Source: DATFQE01 sp963733845 (GTDB lineage: Bacteria > Actinomycetota > Thermoleophilia > Gaiellales > Gaiellaceae). Taken from it: 64,000 nucleotides of DNA. Below, piece by piece: positions 37,918 to 46,490 of this stretch (positions are counted from its first letter, which is position 1; each line of letters begins with the position of its first letter). The notes under the pieces are model-generated. The model was not told the DNA's origin, did no database searches, and saw only the letters and a list, made by a program, of their open reading frames with translations. The translations under genes and the position numbers were made by a program. The stretch covers positions 1-64,000 of the forward strand of contig CAVTEM010000005.1 in the NCBI GenBank assembly GCA_963733845.1, in the 5' to 3' direction.

Positions 37918-39164
37918 GTGGCGGTGTGGCGCAGCGAGCCCGAGGCGGCGCCCGAGTCGGTCGGCATGGATCCCGCCGTGCTCGACGCGCTGGTCGCGGA
38001 GTTCGAGAAGACGGTCGAGCAGGGCGAGCTGTTCCACGGCGCGCAGCTCGCGGTGTACCGGCGCGGCGTGCGCGTGCTCGAGGCCGGCGGCGGACTCGCG
38101 CGCGTGCGCACGCGCGTGCCGGTCACGCCCGAGTCGCTGTTCGTGATCTTCAGCGCCACGAAGGGCCTCGCCGGGCCTCGCGATGCTCGATGCTCTACGA
38201 GCGCGGCGCGTTCCACTACGACGAGCCGGTCGTGAAGTACTGGCCCGAGTTCGCGAGCGCCGTGCCCGAGAAGCGGCAGGTGACGATCCGCCACGTGATG
38301 AGCCACCGCGGCGGGCTTTCCGCTCGGGCCGAGGTGGCTGAACGTCGACCACTGGGGCGATCGCGAGGCGATCCGCCGCGCGATGATCGAGATCCCGCTG
38401 CGCTTCACGCCCGGCGAGAAGAACGCCTATCACGCGATGAACTACGGCCACATGGTGAACGAGCTGGTCTCGCGGATCGACGGCCGCGATTGCGGCCAGT
38501 TCCTGCGCGAGGAGGTGTTCGCGCCGCTCGGCCTGCGCGACCTGTACGTCGGCCTGCCCGACGACGCCGCGCTCGAGGCGCGCGTGGCGTGGTGCTACCA
38601 CGAGATCGTGCTGAACGCGGCGCGCGCGACCGGCGTGGTCGGGCCGCCGCGAGCCGACGGCGTCCGCGGCTGCGCTGGACGCGCCCGAGCTCACCGAGAG
38701 GCGCCCGATTCCGCCGCAGTACCGCGACACGCCCGAGCTCGCGCACGATTTCAACCGGCCCGAGACGCACCGCGCGGTGCTGCCCGCGGCGGGCGGGATC
38801 GCCGCCGCGCGCGATCTCGCCGCGGTGTACGCGGTGCTCGCGCAGGGCGGCAGCGGGCGCGGCGTGTCGCTCGTCTCCGCGCGACGGTCTCGCGCAGGTC
38901 ACCGCGCCGACCAACCGCCCCGGCGACATCGACGGCACGATCGGCTTCCCGCTGCGCTGGGGGCTCGGCTTCCACATGGGCACGCACGGGCGCGGCAGCA
39001 CGATGCGCACGTTCGGACACGGCGGCGCGGGCGGCCAGATCGGCTTCGCCGACCCCGACCGCGAGCTCGCGTTCGCATTCGTCACCAACGGCGAGCTCTC
39101 GCCCGACTTCGTGGTCTGGCGCTACCGGCTCCAGGGGCTCGCGTTCAAGGCCTGCATCGACTGA
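37918..39164 (+). pseudogene. Serine hydrolase, class C beta-lactamase/EstB family (frameshifted)
   Basis: Penicillin-binding fold esterase/hydrolase of about 410 residues. Starts VAVWRSEPEAAPESVGMDPA and FHGAQLAVYRRGVRVLEAGG. The SxxK nucleophile motif is LFVIFSATKGLA, followed after a shift by MLYERGAFHYDEPVVKYWPE, VTIRHVMSHRGGLS, then RFTPGEKNAYHAMNYGHMVN where the Tyr base is expected, and the C-terminal HGRGSTMRTFGHGGAGGQIG with the His/Lys-type motif. Shifts near 38170, 38330, 38660 and 38880. Esterase activity is more likely than antibiotic hydrolysis. It has no signal peptide, so is probably cytoplasmic. Confidence 0.82.
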
Positions 39165-39170
39165 CCGGCG

Positions 39171-39937
39171 TCAGTTGGCGCGGGCTCGCGCGCTCGCGAG
39201 CACCGCCACCACCCACGCGTGCAGCGGCGGGATCTTGCGCGCGCGCGGCAGCTCGAGCGAGCGGCGGCTCGCGTCCTCGTAGCGCGGATCGCGCGGCGGC
39301 GGCTCGGGGCGCCGGCTGCGGCGGCGGCTCCTGCTGCGCGGGCAGCGGTGACGCGCGTGCGCCGTCGCGAGGTGAGCGCTTCGGTCTCGAAGCCGAGGCC
39401 GAGCCGCGCGCCGGGCGCGAGCGTCACGCCGGCTAGCCGCGTCGAGCCCGAGAGCGGCGTGCCGAGCGCGATCCGGATCTCGTACGCGATCACGTCCGCG
39501 CGCGCGGCGGCCTCGACGTCGATCGGGCCCGCGGAGGAGCCGACGAGCTGCTCGCCGTACTCCGTCGCCGTGCTGCACGATCTCGACGTAGGCGGGCGCG
39601 GTGGCCTTGGCGCCGGCCGTGAACGGCGCGACGCGGAAGCCGATCCGCTTCGCGCGTGCCGCCGGCGGGATCGACCCAGAGCGTGAAGCCGAGCCGCTCG
39701 ATCAGCGTCTGCACGTCGAGATCGCGCGTGACGAGGCACAGGTAGAGGTTCGCGCCGTCGTTCGCGACGCCGAGCGCGACGCTGCGGTCGTCGTCGATCC
39801 GCACGAGCCGCCCGGACCACTCGGCGTAGGCGCCGTCCACGGCGATCGGCGGCGCGGCTCCAGCGGCTCGCGAGCTCGGGCGTGTGCGCGCACGCGAGCG
39901 CGGCGGCCAGCGCGATCAGCATCGAGAGCGCTCGCAC
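39171..39937 (-). pseudogene. Putative lipoprotein with sugar-binding-like beta domain (frameshifted)
   Basis: The first residues (MLIALAAALACAHTPELAS after a GTG at 39937) form a lipoprotein-like signal with Cys. Later frames give MDGAYAEWSGRLVRIDDDRS, VALGVANDGANLYLCLVTRD, TLIERLGFTLWVDPAGG and EIRIALGTPLSGSTRLAGVT, suggesting a beta-sandwich of the kind seen in CBM9/DOMON-type domains. The tail is low-complexity and basic and ends in ARARAN. At least three frame changes. No firm family. It follows the SDR gene on the same strand. Confidence 0.5.
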
Positions 39938-39938
39938 G

Positions 39939-40693
39939 TCAGCTCGCCGCCACGCCGCCGTCGATCGACAGGATCGAGCCGTGCACGAAGCGCGCCTCGT
40001 CGGAGGCGAGATAGGCGATCGCGCCCGCGACCTCCTCGGGCTGGCACATCCCGCGGTGGCCGACGTAGGGCTTCACGAGCTTCCAGTTCATCTCCTTGGG
40101 GAAGTCGATGCTTCTTGTTGAGCGGCGTGTCGACGCGCGCCCGGCGCGACCGCGTTCACGCGCAGGCCGGTCAGCACGTACTCGGCCGCGAGCGACTTCG
40201 TGAGCTGGACGACGCCGCCCTTCGCGGCGCAGTAGGCGACGGTATACGCCTGCCCCATCAGCCCCGCGACCGAGGCCACGTTCACGATCGCGCCCTTCGT
40301 CTCGAGCAGGTGCGGGATCGCCGCCTGGCAGGTGAACGCGACCGCCGAGAGGTTGAGCGCGATCATGAAGTTCCAGCTCGCCTCGGGCATCTGCTCGAAC
40401 AGGTGGAACTGGCTCGCGCCCGCGACGTTGCCGAGCACGTCGAGCCGGCCGAACGCGGCGGTGGCGGCGGCGACCGCGCCGAAGCAGTCGTCGCGGCGCG
40501 TGAGGTCGAAGCGGCCGCCCTGCATCTTGCCGCCCGCGGCGGCGACCGCGTCGGAGGTGCGCGCGAGCCCCGCCTCGTCGATGTCGGCGCCGAACACGAG
40601 CGCGCCCTCGCTCGCGAGCCGCAGCGCCGTCGCGCGCCCGATTCCCGACGCGGCTCCCGTGATCAATGCGACCTTACCGTCGAAGCGACCCAT
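39939..40693 (-). pseudogene. Short-chain dehydrogenase/reductase (one frameshift)
   Basis: Classical SDR of about 251 residues. Start MGRFDGKVALITGAASGIGR with the TGxxxGxG nucleotide motif, GADIDEAGL after beta-2 (NAD preference suggested by the acidic residue), NVAGASQFHLFEQMP in place of NNAG, the catalytic Ser in VNVASVAGLMG and YCAAKGG as YxxxK. A frame change near 40140 separates the end GSILSIDGGVAAS at 39939. The replacement of NNAG by NVAG is common in this group. It is divergent from the truncated P450 gene. Confidence 0.85.
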
Positions 40694-40762
40694 TCCTGCT
40701 CGTCCTCCTGCCGCGCAGCTGCTCTGCGCGCGCGCGGGATGGTACCGTCCTCTCGCGCCGCG

Positions 40763-41016
40763 ATGGTCGACTACCACCCGTTCAGCGACGCGATCTTCGA
40801 CGACCCGTACCCGATCTACAAGCGGCTGCGCGACGAGTCGCCGATCCACTACCTCGAGGAGTTCGACTGCTGGTTCGTGTCGCGCTTCGAGGACGTCTGG
40901 AGCCTCGAGCAGGACCAGCGCAACCTGACCTCGAAGTTCGGCACCACCTCGACCCATCTCGTCACCAAGCAGACGCCGATCTCGCCCAATCTCTCGGGCC
41001 TCGACCCGCCGCACCT
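40763..41016 (+). CDS. Cytochrome P450, N-terminal fragment cut by junction
   Basis: The first 85 residues of a soluble bacterial P450: MVDYHPFSDAIFDDPYPIYK, RLRDESPIHYLEEFDCWFV and RFEDVWSLEQDQRNLTSKFG, up to LSGLDPPHL, where family members read LDPPxHxxLR. The sequence then becomes a flavin oxidoreductase from another genome, so the heme-binding Cys domain is missing. It is divergent from the SDR gene. Confidence 0.75.
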
Positions 41017-41022
41017 GAAGCC
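41008..41022. other. Chimeric junction 3 (back to an actinobacterial genome)
   Basis: The P450 frame is family-like to LDPPHL and the flavin oxidoreductase frame becomes family-like from EARTARAEAGVLW at 41,017. The two read in different frames, so this is a join and not a fused gene. Confidence 0.8.
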
Positions 41023-42101
41023 AGGACGGCGCGCGCCGAGGCAGGCGTGTTGTGGGGAGAGCTCGACCGCGAGACCCAGCTCTTCGGGCTCGCCACCGTC
41101 GGCGGCATCGTCACGCACACCGGGATCGCCGGCCTGACGCTCGGCGGCGGGATCGGCTGGCTGATGCGCAAGTACGGCGCGACAGTCGACAACCTGCTCT
41201 CCGTCGACCTCGTGACTGCGGACGGCGAGCTGGTCACCGCCAGCGAGGATCACAACCCGGATCTGTTCTGGGGCGTGCGCGGCGGCGGAGGGAACTTCGG
41301 CATCGTCACGTCGTTCGAGTACCGCCTGCATCCGGTCGGGCCGATCGTGCTCGCCGGGACGATCTTCCACCCGCTCGAGGACGCGCCGGAGGTACTGCGG
41401 TTCTATCGCGAGTTCGCCGCCACCGCGCCCGACGAGGTCACGACGATCGTCGAGCTCGAGCTCGCGCCGCCACTGCCGTTCCTGCCCGAGGACGTGCACG
41501 GCAAGCCGATCGTCATGGTGGGCGCGTGCTACGCCGGGGCGCCCGAGGACGGGGCCGAGGTCGTCCGGCCGCTGAAAGAGTTCGGCAGCCCAATCGTCGA
41601 TCGGCTCGAGCCCAAGCCGTACGTGGAGCTGCAGTCGATGTTCGACCCGTTGGTGCCCCACGGCTGGCACCGCTACTGGAAGTCGGTCGAGCTCCCCCGC
41701 TCACCGACGGGGCGATCGACACGCTCATCGACCACACCTCGCGAATCACGTCGCCACGCTCATACACCATCATCCTCCAGCTCGGCGGGGCGCTCGGTCG
41801 AGCGCCAGAGGACGCAACCGCCTTCAGCCAGCGGGACGCCACGCACAACGTCGTCATCAACGCCGTCTGGACCGAAGACGATCCAGAGGGGGACCGGCAC
41901 ACCGCCTGGGCGCGCGACTTCTTCGACGCCATGCAGCCGCACGCGCGCGACCGCGTCTACGTCAACTTCCTCGGCGACGAGGGACCCGACCGCGTTCGAC
42001 AGGCCTACGGCACCGAGAAGTACGAGCGGCTGGTCGAGCTCAAGCGCAAATACGACCCCACGAACTTCTTCCGCCTCAACCAGAACATCCCGCCGCAGTA
42101 G
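41017..42101 (+). pseudogene. FAD-binding oxidoreductase with BBE domain (5' truncated, one frameshift)
   Basis: VAO/PCMH-type flavoprotein related to berberine bridge and oligosaccharide oxidases. The first ~100 residues, including the usual His flavin-attachment region, are lost at the junction. Present: EAGVLWGELDRETQ, THTGIAGLTLGGGIGWLMRK, VRGGGGNFGIVTSFEYRLHP and, after a frame change near 41,700 in a run of C, a substrate domain and the C-terminal BBE motif TNFFRLNQNIPP. It probably oxidises an alcohol or sugar-like substrate using O2; unknown. Convergent with a methyltransferase gene 7 bases away. Confidence 0.85.
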
Positions 42102-42107
42102 CTCAGA

Positions 42108-42848
42108 TCACATCGGTCGACGCCGTGCCGTCCACGTCGCGCGGAGGGTCGAGGCGTCCGCCGGCTCGTGCGTGTACTCCTCGCCTACCGCGATCACCGC
42201 GAAGCCCGCGCCTTGGAGCGCGGCACGGACCTCCGCATCCGTGTGGAAGTACTGCCTGTGCTGCTCGCTGAAGGAGTCAGCGGCGCGGGGCCGCGTGAGC
42301 TCGATCGTGGTGTCGCACGTGCGGGCGTCGGGATCCACGGTGCTGCTGATCACGAAGCCGTTCCCGGCCGATTCGCCCGCGACGACGGAGTTGGAGATGG
42401 TGAAGTTCATCATCCCGTCGGTGTGGAGGTCGAAGACGAGCCACCCGGCGGGACGAAGCCGGAGGGCCACCGCGGCCATCGTTGATCGCAACTCGTCCGG
42501 CGTGAGGTAGTTGAAGCCGTCGAACGTGCAGACCGCCGCGTCGAAGACACCTTCGCCCGCGAGGTCAGGGAGAGTCATGCGGCTCAACTCCACTTCGGGG
42601 CCGAGGCGTTCGCGTGCGAGCGCCAGCATCGCGTCGGATGCGTCGACGCCGACGACCCGGTAGCCCCGTGCGATCAGCTCGCCCGCGAGGACGCCGGTGC
42701 CGCAGCAGAGATCGAGCACCGAGCGTACGCCCTCCGGGTCGGCGCTCCAGAGCTCATGGAGGAACGAGGCCCAGCGGTCATGGCAGGGGTCGATGACAAT
42801 CTCGTCGTAGACCCCTGCCAGCCGCGAGTACGCCTCGGCGTGCCTCAC
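42108..42848 (-). CDS. Class I SAM-dependent methyltransferase
   Basis: 246 residues from GTG 42848. The SAM motif I is SVLDLCCGTGVLAGELIARG, with YRVVGVDASDAMLAL as motif II and DAAVCTFDGFNYL as motif IV. The C-terminal half, TTIELTRPRAADSFSEQ and YFHTDAEVRAALQGAGFAVI, is typical of small-molecule methyltransferases. Substrate unknown. It is last in a minus-strand operon behind the SHOCT gene, with 19 bases between; the start has only a weak ribosome site. Confidence 0.82.
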   Translation of the reverse strand: MRHAEAYSRLAGVYDEIVIDPCHDRWASFLHELWSADPEGVRSVLDLCCGTGVLAGELIARGYRVVGVDASDAMLALARERLGPEVELSRMTLPDLAGEGVFDAAVCTFDGFNYLTPDELRSTMAAVALRLRPAGWLVFDLHTDGMMNFTISNSVVAGESAGNGFVISSTVDPDARTCDTTIELTRPRAADSFSEQHRQYFHTDAEVRAALQGAGFAVIAVGEEYTHEPADASTLRATWTARRRPM

Positions 42849-42867
42849 AGGCCCGCGCGTGATCCGC

Positions 42868-43143
42868 TCAGATTCCGAGGATCTTGGCCTTGGCTGCAGC
42901 GAACTCCTCATCGGTGAGCACACCCTGGGTGTGAAGCTGCGCCAGCTTCTGGAGCTGTGCGCCTGAGTCGTCCTCCGGTGCCGGTGGCGGTGCGGCCTGC
43001 TGGTACTGCTGCTGCTCCTGCTGGTACTGCTGCGCGTCCTGCTCCTCCCACTTGGCGTTCTGACGACGCGCCACACGCCCGGACACGGCGGTCGCGGTTC
43101 CCGCGACGACGGCGGTGCGGGTTGCCATACGAAGTAGTCCCAT
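42868..43143 (-). CDS. SHOCT domain protein (91 aa)
   Basis: ATG at 43143 follows GAAAGGAG. The N-terminus GLLRMATRTAVVAGTATAVS is a hydrophobic helix, followed by a Gln-rich coil (QDAQQYQQEQQQYQQ), a proline linker and the SHOCT motif QLQKLAQLHTQGVLTDEEFA with AAKAKILGI. SHOCT is a short oligomerisation or membrane-associated motif of unknown role. It is sandwiched between the DUF6325 and methyltransferase genes. Confidence 0.85.
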   Translation of the reverse strand: MGLLRMATRTAVVAGTATAVSGRVARRQNAKWEEQDAQQYQQEQQQYQQAAPPPAPEDDSGAQLQKLAQLHTQGVLTDEEFAAAKAKILGI

Positions 43144-43173
43144 GTCGCTCCTTTCGATCTCGAAGTGGACGGT

Positions 43174-43584
43174 CTAGCCCTCGATCACGGCCGCCGCGAC
43201 CTCGGCGGGGATCCGGATCGAGTCGATCAACACGGCGTCCGCAGCCTGGAGGGCGTCGACCACCTTCGTGGCCCAGAGGTTCTCGAATGCGATCAGGAGG
43301 GCCGCGCTGTTGGCCGGGAGATCGTCGCTGACCTCCTCGGCATCCTCGGGCCCCAACGCACCCGGCTGCACGACGTCGATTTCGACGAAGCCCGCGCCCT
43401 CCGCGTCGAGGTCCGCAGCTTCGAGTGTCGTCACGACGCCGTCTGCATCCTTCATCACGAAGGTCAGATCGAGCACTCGGATCGTGCCGTTCTCTACGAG
43501 CTCCAAGATCGCCGGGGCGATACGCCCGGTGAACTTGTTGCCCGGAAAGCCAATGATGTATACGTCGACGGGGCCGACTGCCAT
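43174..43584 (-). CDS. DUF6325 family protein (136 aa)
   Basis: ATG at 43584 with a GGAGAGG site. MAVGPVDVYIIGFPGNKFTG, then APAILELVENGTIRVLDLTF and DLPANSAALLIAFENLWATK match the DUF6325 pattern seen in actinobacteria next to SHOCT proteins. Function unknown. It is the first gene of the DUF6325-SHOCT-methyltransferase operon. Confidence 0.75.
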   Translation of the reverse strand: MAVGPVDVYIIGFPGNKFTGRIAPAILELVENGTIRVLDLTFVMKDADGVVTTLEAADLDAEGAGFVEIDVVQPGALGPEDAEEVSDDLPANSAALLIAFENLWATKVVDALQAADAVLIDSIRIPAEVAAAVIEG

Positions 43585-43883
43585 AACCTCTCCTTGTCGG
43601 GGGACAGCGCTTCAGCTGAAGACGTGGTCGAACGGAACGCCGGCCTGGGCAGCCTTCTCGTTCCGCTGGCCAGTATGCCGCGCGCATGCAGGCCTCGCAA
43701 GCGACATCTCGGTCCGTACTGAGCCGAGCAGCAGGCGCGCCGGTCGTGGGGAGTAGGTCGCTAGGCCTCGCAACGGAAGGGCTGCGAGCGGCCTGCAAGC
43801 GAGCGTGATCATCCACACAGGGTGAGGCACGCCGGCCGGTCTGCGGTCTAGCATCGTCCTCGACCTCGAGAAGGGAGCAGCGC
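43585..43883. other. Intergenic stretch between divergent genes
   Basis: About 300 bases separate the DUF6325 operon and the PLDc_N membrane protein. It must hold promoters for both, but I see no convincing hexamers and no other gene; the open frames here are GC-rich shadows. Confidence 0.4.
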
Positions 43884-44120
43884 ATGTCGTGGTTCTGGTG
43901 GCTACTGGGCGTCTTCATCGTGGTGATCTGGATCGCGACCGTCGTCGACATCATCCGGCGGCGCCACACGCGCTCGGGCCTCAAGACGGCCACATGGATC
44001 CTGCTGATCATCATCCTCCCGGTGCTCGGCTCGATCACCTACTTCCTGGTCAACGGGGTCGCCTCGCCCGGCGCGCCGAGGGACTCCGACATGGACAACA
44101 TCGCCCCACGGCGCTACTGA
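43884..44120 (+). CDS. PLDc_N domain small membrane protein (78 aa)
   Basis: ATG at 43884 follows GAAGGGAGC. Two helices (WWLLGVFIVVIWIATVVDII and ATWILLIIILPVLGSITYFL) linked by a basic RRRHTRSG loop form the phospholipase-D-nuclease N-terminal domain, here without any catalytic domain. Such stand-alone proteins are common in actinobacteria. Function unknown; it may affect membrane lipid enzymes. The 3' end overlaps rpiB on the other strand. Confidence 0.85.
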   Translation: MSWFWWLLGVFIVVIWIATVVDIIRRRHTRSGLKTATWILLIIILPVLGSITYFLVNGVASPGAPRDSDMDNIAPRRY

Positions 44121-44545
44121 CCGGCTGAGGAGTCCAGCTCGGCCAGGCGGGCGATGTTGTCCCGCTCGTCAGGGTCGGGCTGCTCGACCGCGAACCACGC
44201 CTCGAGGATCTCGCGCGCGGTCTCCGGCGTCGTGCGCTTCAGGCTCATGACGAGGACGTTCGCGTCGTTCCAGCGGCGCGCGCCCTCGGCGATCCACGGC
44301 TCCCACACGAGCGCCGCCCGCACGCCCGGGACCTTGTTGGCGGCCATCGCCGTGCCCGTGCCCGTCCAGCAGAACACGACGCCCTGATCGGCCTCGCCGG
44401 CGGCGACCGCCTGCCCGACCCGGCTCGCGACCTCCGGCCACCGGTCGCGCTCCAGCAAGGTCACTTCGTGCCCGCGGGCCTGCAGGTCCTCGACGACCGC
44501 GTCCGCGACGGCGCCCTCGTCGTCTGCTCCCACCACGATCCGCAT
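44114..44545 (-). CDS. RpiB/LacA/LacB family sugar-phosphate isomerase, variant
   Basis: 143 residues from ATG 44545. The fold motifs are clear: MRIVVGADDEGAVADAVVED, VFCWTGTGTAMAANKVPGVR (with the catalytic-base Cys and phosphate-binding loop) and WNDANVLVMSLKRT. Unlike standard RpiB, which has ADHAG, the first loop reads ADDEG, lacking the conserved His, and the Cys loop has an inserted Trp. It is therefore probably a sugar isomerase with a different substrate, or a divergent ribose 5-phosphate isomerase. See the leader element at 44543-44601. Confidence 0.8.
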   Translation of the reverse strand: MRIVVGADDEGAVADAVVEDLQARGHEVTLLERDRWPEVASRVGQAVAAGEADQGVVFCWTGTGTAMAANKVPGVRAALVWEPWIAEGARRWNDANVLVMSLKRTTPETAREILEAWFAVEQPDPDERDNIARLAELDSSAGQ

Positions 44546-44601
44546 TTCGAGGCCAGCCTAGCTCCGCTTGCAAAAAAGGATTTCGAGGCCTAACCTCGAA
44601 A
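44543..44601 (-). promoter_or_regulatory. Hairpin with T-run and repeated arm overlapping the rpiB start codon
   Basis: On the minus strand, an 8-bp stem (TTTCGAGG at 44601-44594, CCTCGAAA at 44588-44581) is followed by TCC and six T (44577-44572), an intrinsic terminator layout. The second arm, with flanks GGCCTCGAAAT, is repeated 11-for-11 at the rpiB start, ending in its ATG. The first arm could pair with either copy, so the element could act as an attenuator or as paired operator half-sites. Mechanism inferred. Confidence 0.5.
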
Positions 44602-44652
44602 CGAAGCGCACAATTTGGAAGCTGCGGTCCGAGAGCTCGAAGCGAGGTCGAG

Positions 44653-45915
44653 ATGACGGATACTGCAGTTCAGCCCGAGCAGGACACGGTCGCTGAGCAC
44701 GTCCCCGAGGAGGCGCTGACGATCGGCGAGAGCGGGTCAGTCTCGTTCGCGGAGCTGGTCCGCGTCCACTACGAGTGGGAGCGCTCGTTCCGCAACGGCA
44801 GGCCGGACGAGGCGCTCGAGGAGGAGTTCCGCGCGAAGCTGGAGGAGTTCCAGCGGTGCGAGGGTGTTCTCTTGCATGCGTACTGGTCGAGGCGCCGGCC
44901 CTCGGCGGTCGCGCTGACGATCAGGGCGCGCAGCCGCTTCAAGCGCTGGAAGCTGAAGGGTTGGAGGCTGGTGCGGGGGAAGTTCCGCGAGGACGTCGAC
45001 CCGCTGGTCGACCAGGACGCCATCATCCGGCTGCACCGGGCGTCGGACTGGCTCGCACGCGAGGCGCGGATCGCCGACTTGCTCCACTACTGCGACACGC
45101 TCGGGATCCGTGTCGGCGAGGTGCTCCGCGGCACGAGCGAGCGCATCGCGATGCAGTGGATCTTTACGGTTCAGAGCCACCTGCTCGGCTTCATCGAACG
45201 GCAGCCGAGCAAGGTGGACGCGCAGAAGATCGACGAGATCGTGGACTCGCAGTCGAAGGAGCTCGTCCAGATCGAGGAGTACTACGGACGGGCGGCCGAG
45301 CGGTCGGCGCGCTTCGTCTATTTCACCGGCATGATGGTGGGCGCCTTCGCCTCGGCGCTCGTCGCGAGCGGGCTGGCGTTCGCGTTCTGGCTGACGGGCT
45401 GGTTCGAGGGTTCGCACGTGCAGAGCCTGCAGGCGTTCTTCGTCTCCTACGCGGCCGGGGGCATCGGAGCGATCGTCAGCGTCATGTTCCGCATGTCCGA
45501 CAGCGACAAGTTCGAGCTCGACTACGAGGTGGGACGGCCGACGGTTCGGCGACTCGGCTCGTTCCGGCCGTTCGTCGGAGCGGTCTTCGGGGTCGCGATG
45601 TACTTCTTGATCGCGAGCGGCCTGCCGCAGGTCGAGCTGCCGGCCGACGAGCAGGCGTTCTTCTACTACGGGACCGTTGCGTTCCTGGCCGGCTTCTTCG
45701 AGCGGAAGACGTCGGTGATCTTCGGCAGCGCCGAGAAGACGCTCGAGCGCAGCCTCGGGCTCACGGACAAGGACGGCAACGGAATCGGCCCCAAGCCCCC
45801 CGGCGGCGGCCGCGGGAGCAACGGCACGCCTCCACCGCTGGGGCCTGGGGAGCGCAGGGAGACGCTGATCAAGGAGCAGGGGCCCGAGCTGGGGCGCTTC
45901 GAAGAGATGCGCTGA
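44653..45915 (+). CDS. Membrane protein of unknown function (420 aa)
   Basis: Unbroken frame from ATG 44653. About 215 N-terminal residues are soluble, charged and helical (WERSFRNGRPDEALEEEFRA, RSRFKRWKLKGWRLVRGKF). Then four hydrophobic segments follow at about 221-246 (VYFTGMMVGAFASALVASGL), 257-282, 304-325 and 335-350, the second and last Gly-rich. The C-terminal tail is cytosolic, with GPKPPGGGRGSNGTPPP and a charged end. No family recognised with confidence. It lies alone on the strand, after the paired repeats near 44581. Its size and helix arrangement suggest a sensor or scaffold rather than a transporter. Confidence 0.75.
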   Translation: MTDTAVQPEQDTVAEHVPEEALTIGESGSVSFAELVRVHYEWERSFRNGRPDEALEEEFRAKLEEFQRCEGVLLHAYWSRRRPSAVALTIRARSRFKRWKLKGWRLVRGKFREDVDPLVDQDAIIRLHRASDWLAREARIADLLHYCDTLGIRVGEVLRGTSERIAMQWIFTVQSHLLGFIERQPSKVDAQKIDEIVDSQSKELVQIEEYYGRAAERSARFVYFTGMMVGAFASALVASGLAFAFWLTGWFEGSHVQSLQAFFVSYAAGGIGAIVSVMFRMSDSDKFELDYEVGRPTVRRLGSFRPFVGAVFGVAMYFLIASGLPQVELPADEQAFFYYGTVAFLAGFFERKTSVIFGSAEKTLERSLGLTDKDGNGIGPKPPGGGRGSNGTPPPLGPGERRETLIKEQGPELGRFEEMR

Positions 45916-46030
45916 GCATCCGCTCTGTCGCGGATTTGACAGTTTGAGCGTCGCGCGCGCGAACGACACGCGGGTTGCTCGCTTCTAGCGTGGGGGCATG
46001 CCAAGTCCCCTCCTCGAAGGAGCAGCAGAG

Positions 46031-46466
46031 ATGACTCGCACCAAGCGTTTCTCACTTCAAGCGTGTGGCCTTCGGACTGGCGATCGCGGCCATCATGGTT
46101 CCGACCGCCCAGGCGAAGCCCACTGCGTCCAACAATCAGCAGCCCGTCGTCGAGATCCCGTACCTCAGCGGCGGCGTCGGCGTCTCGCACATGGACTTCG
46201 ATCCCGCGAGCAGCGCGAGCGGCAAGCAGAGCAGTGAGATCCCGTACCTCAGCCACGGCGTGCTGTCCAACAGCGGCGCGATCGGCGCCGACGACCTGAC
46301 GGTCTCGCGGCCGTCCAACCAGGGCTCGCCGGCGGTGGGCTCGAGCGGCGAGGGCTTCGAAGTCGGCACCACGGTCGGCGGCTTCGGCCTCGCACTCGCC
46401 CTCCTGATCGGCGGCTCTGCCCTCGTCATCCGCCACAGCCGGAAGACCAGGCTCTCGCCGGCCTGA
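46031..46466 (+). pseudogene. Small secreted, membrane-anchored protein with IPYLS repeats (probable frameshift)
   Basis: ATG at 46031 follows AAGGAG and reads MTRTKRFS; a one-base shift near 46055 is needed to reach the open frame HFKRVAFGLAIAAIMVPTAQ, a signal peptide ending AQA. The mature part has two copies of an EIPYLSxGV motif (QPVVEIPYLSGGVGVS and SSEIPYLSHGVLSNSG), a Ser/Gly-rich stretch, and a C-terminal helix GGFGLALALLIGGSALVIRH with a basic tail. It looks like a wall-facing, membrane-anchored peptide; no known family. A GTG at 46065 could be the real start if there is no frameshift. A strong terminator follows. Confidence 0.65.
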
Positions 46467-46490
46467 CCGACCGTCTTCGCAGGGGCGAGC

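Noticed and set aside
37918..39164. Antibiotic-resistance beta-lactamase
   Set aside because: There is no signal peptide and the sequence fits EstB-like esterases of this fold; resistance is not supported.
40666..42510. A 614-codon frame spanning P450 and flavin oxidoreductase sequence
   Set aside because: The two families are in different frames and the frame leaves the oxidoreductase near 41,700, so this is a chance open frame over a join.
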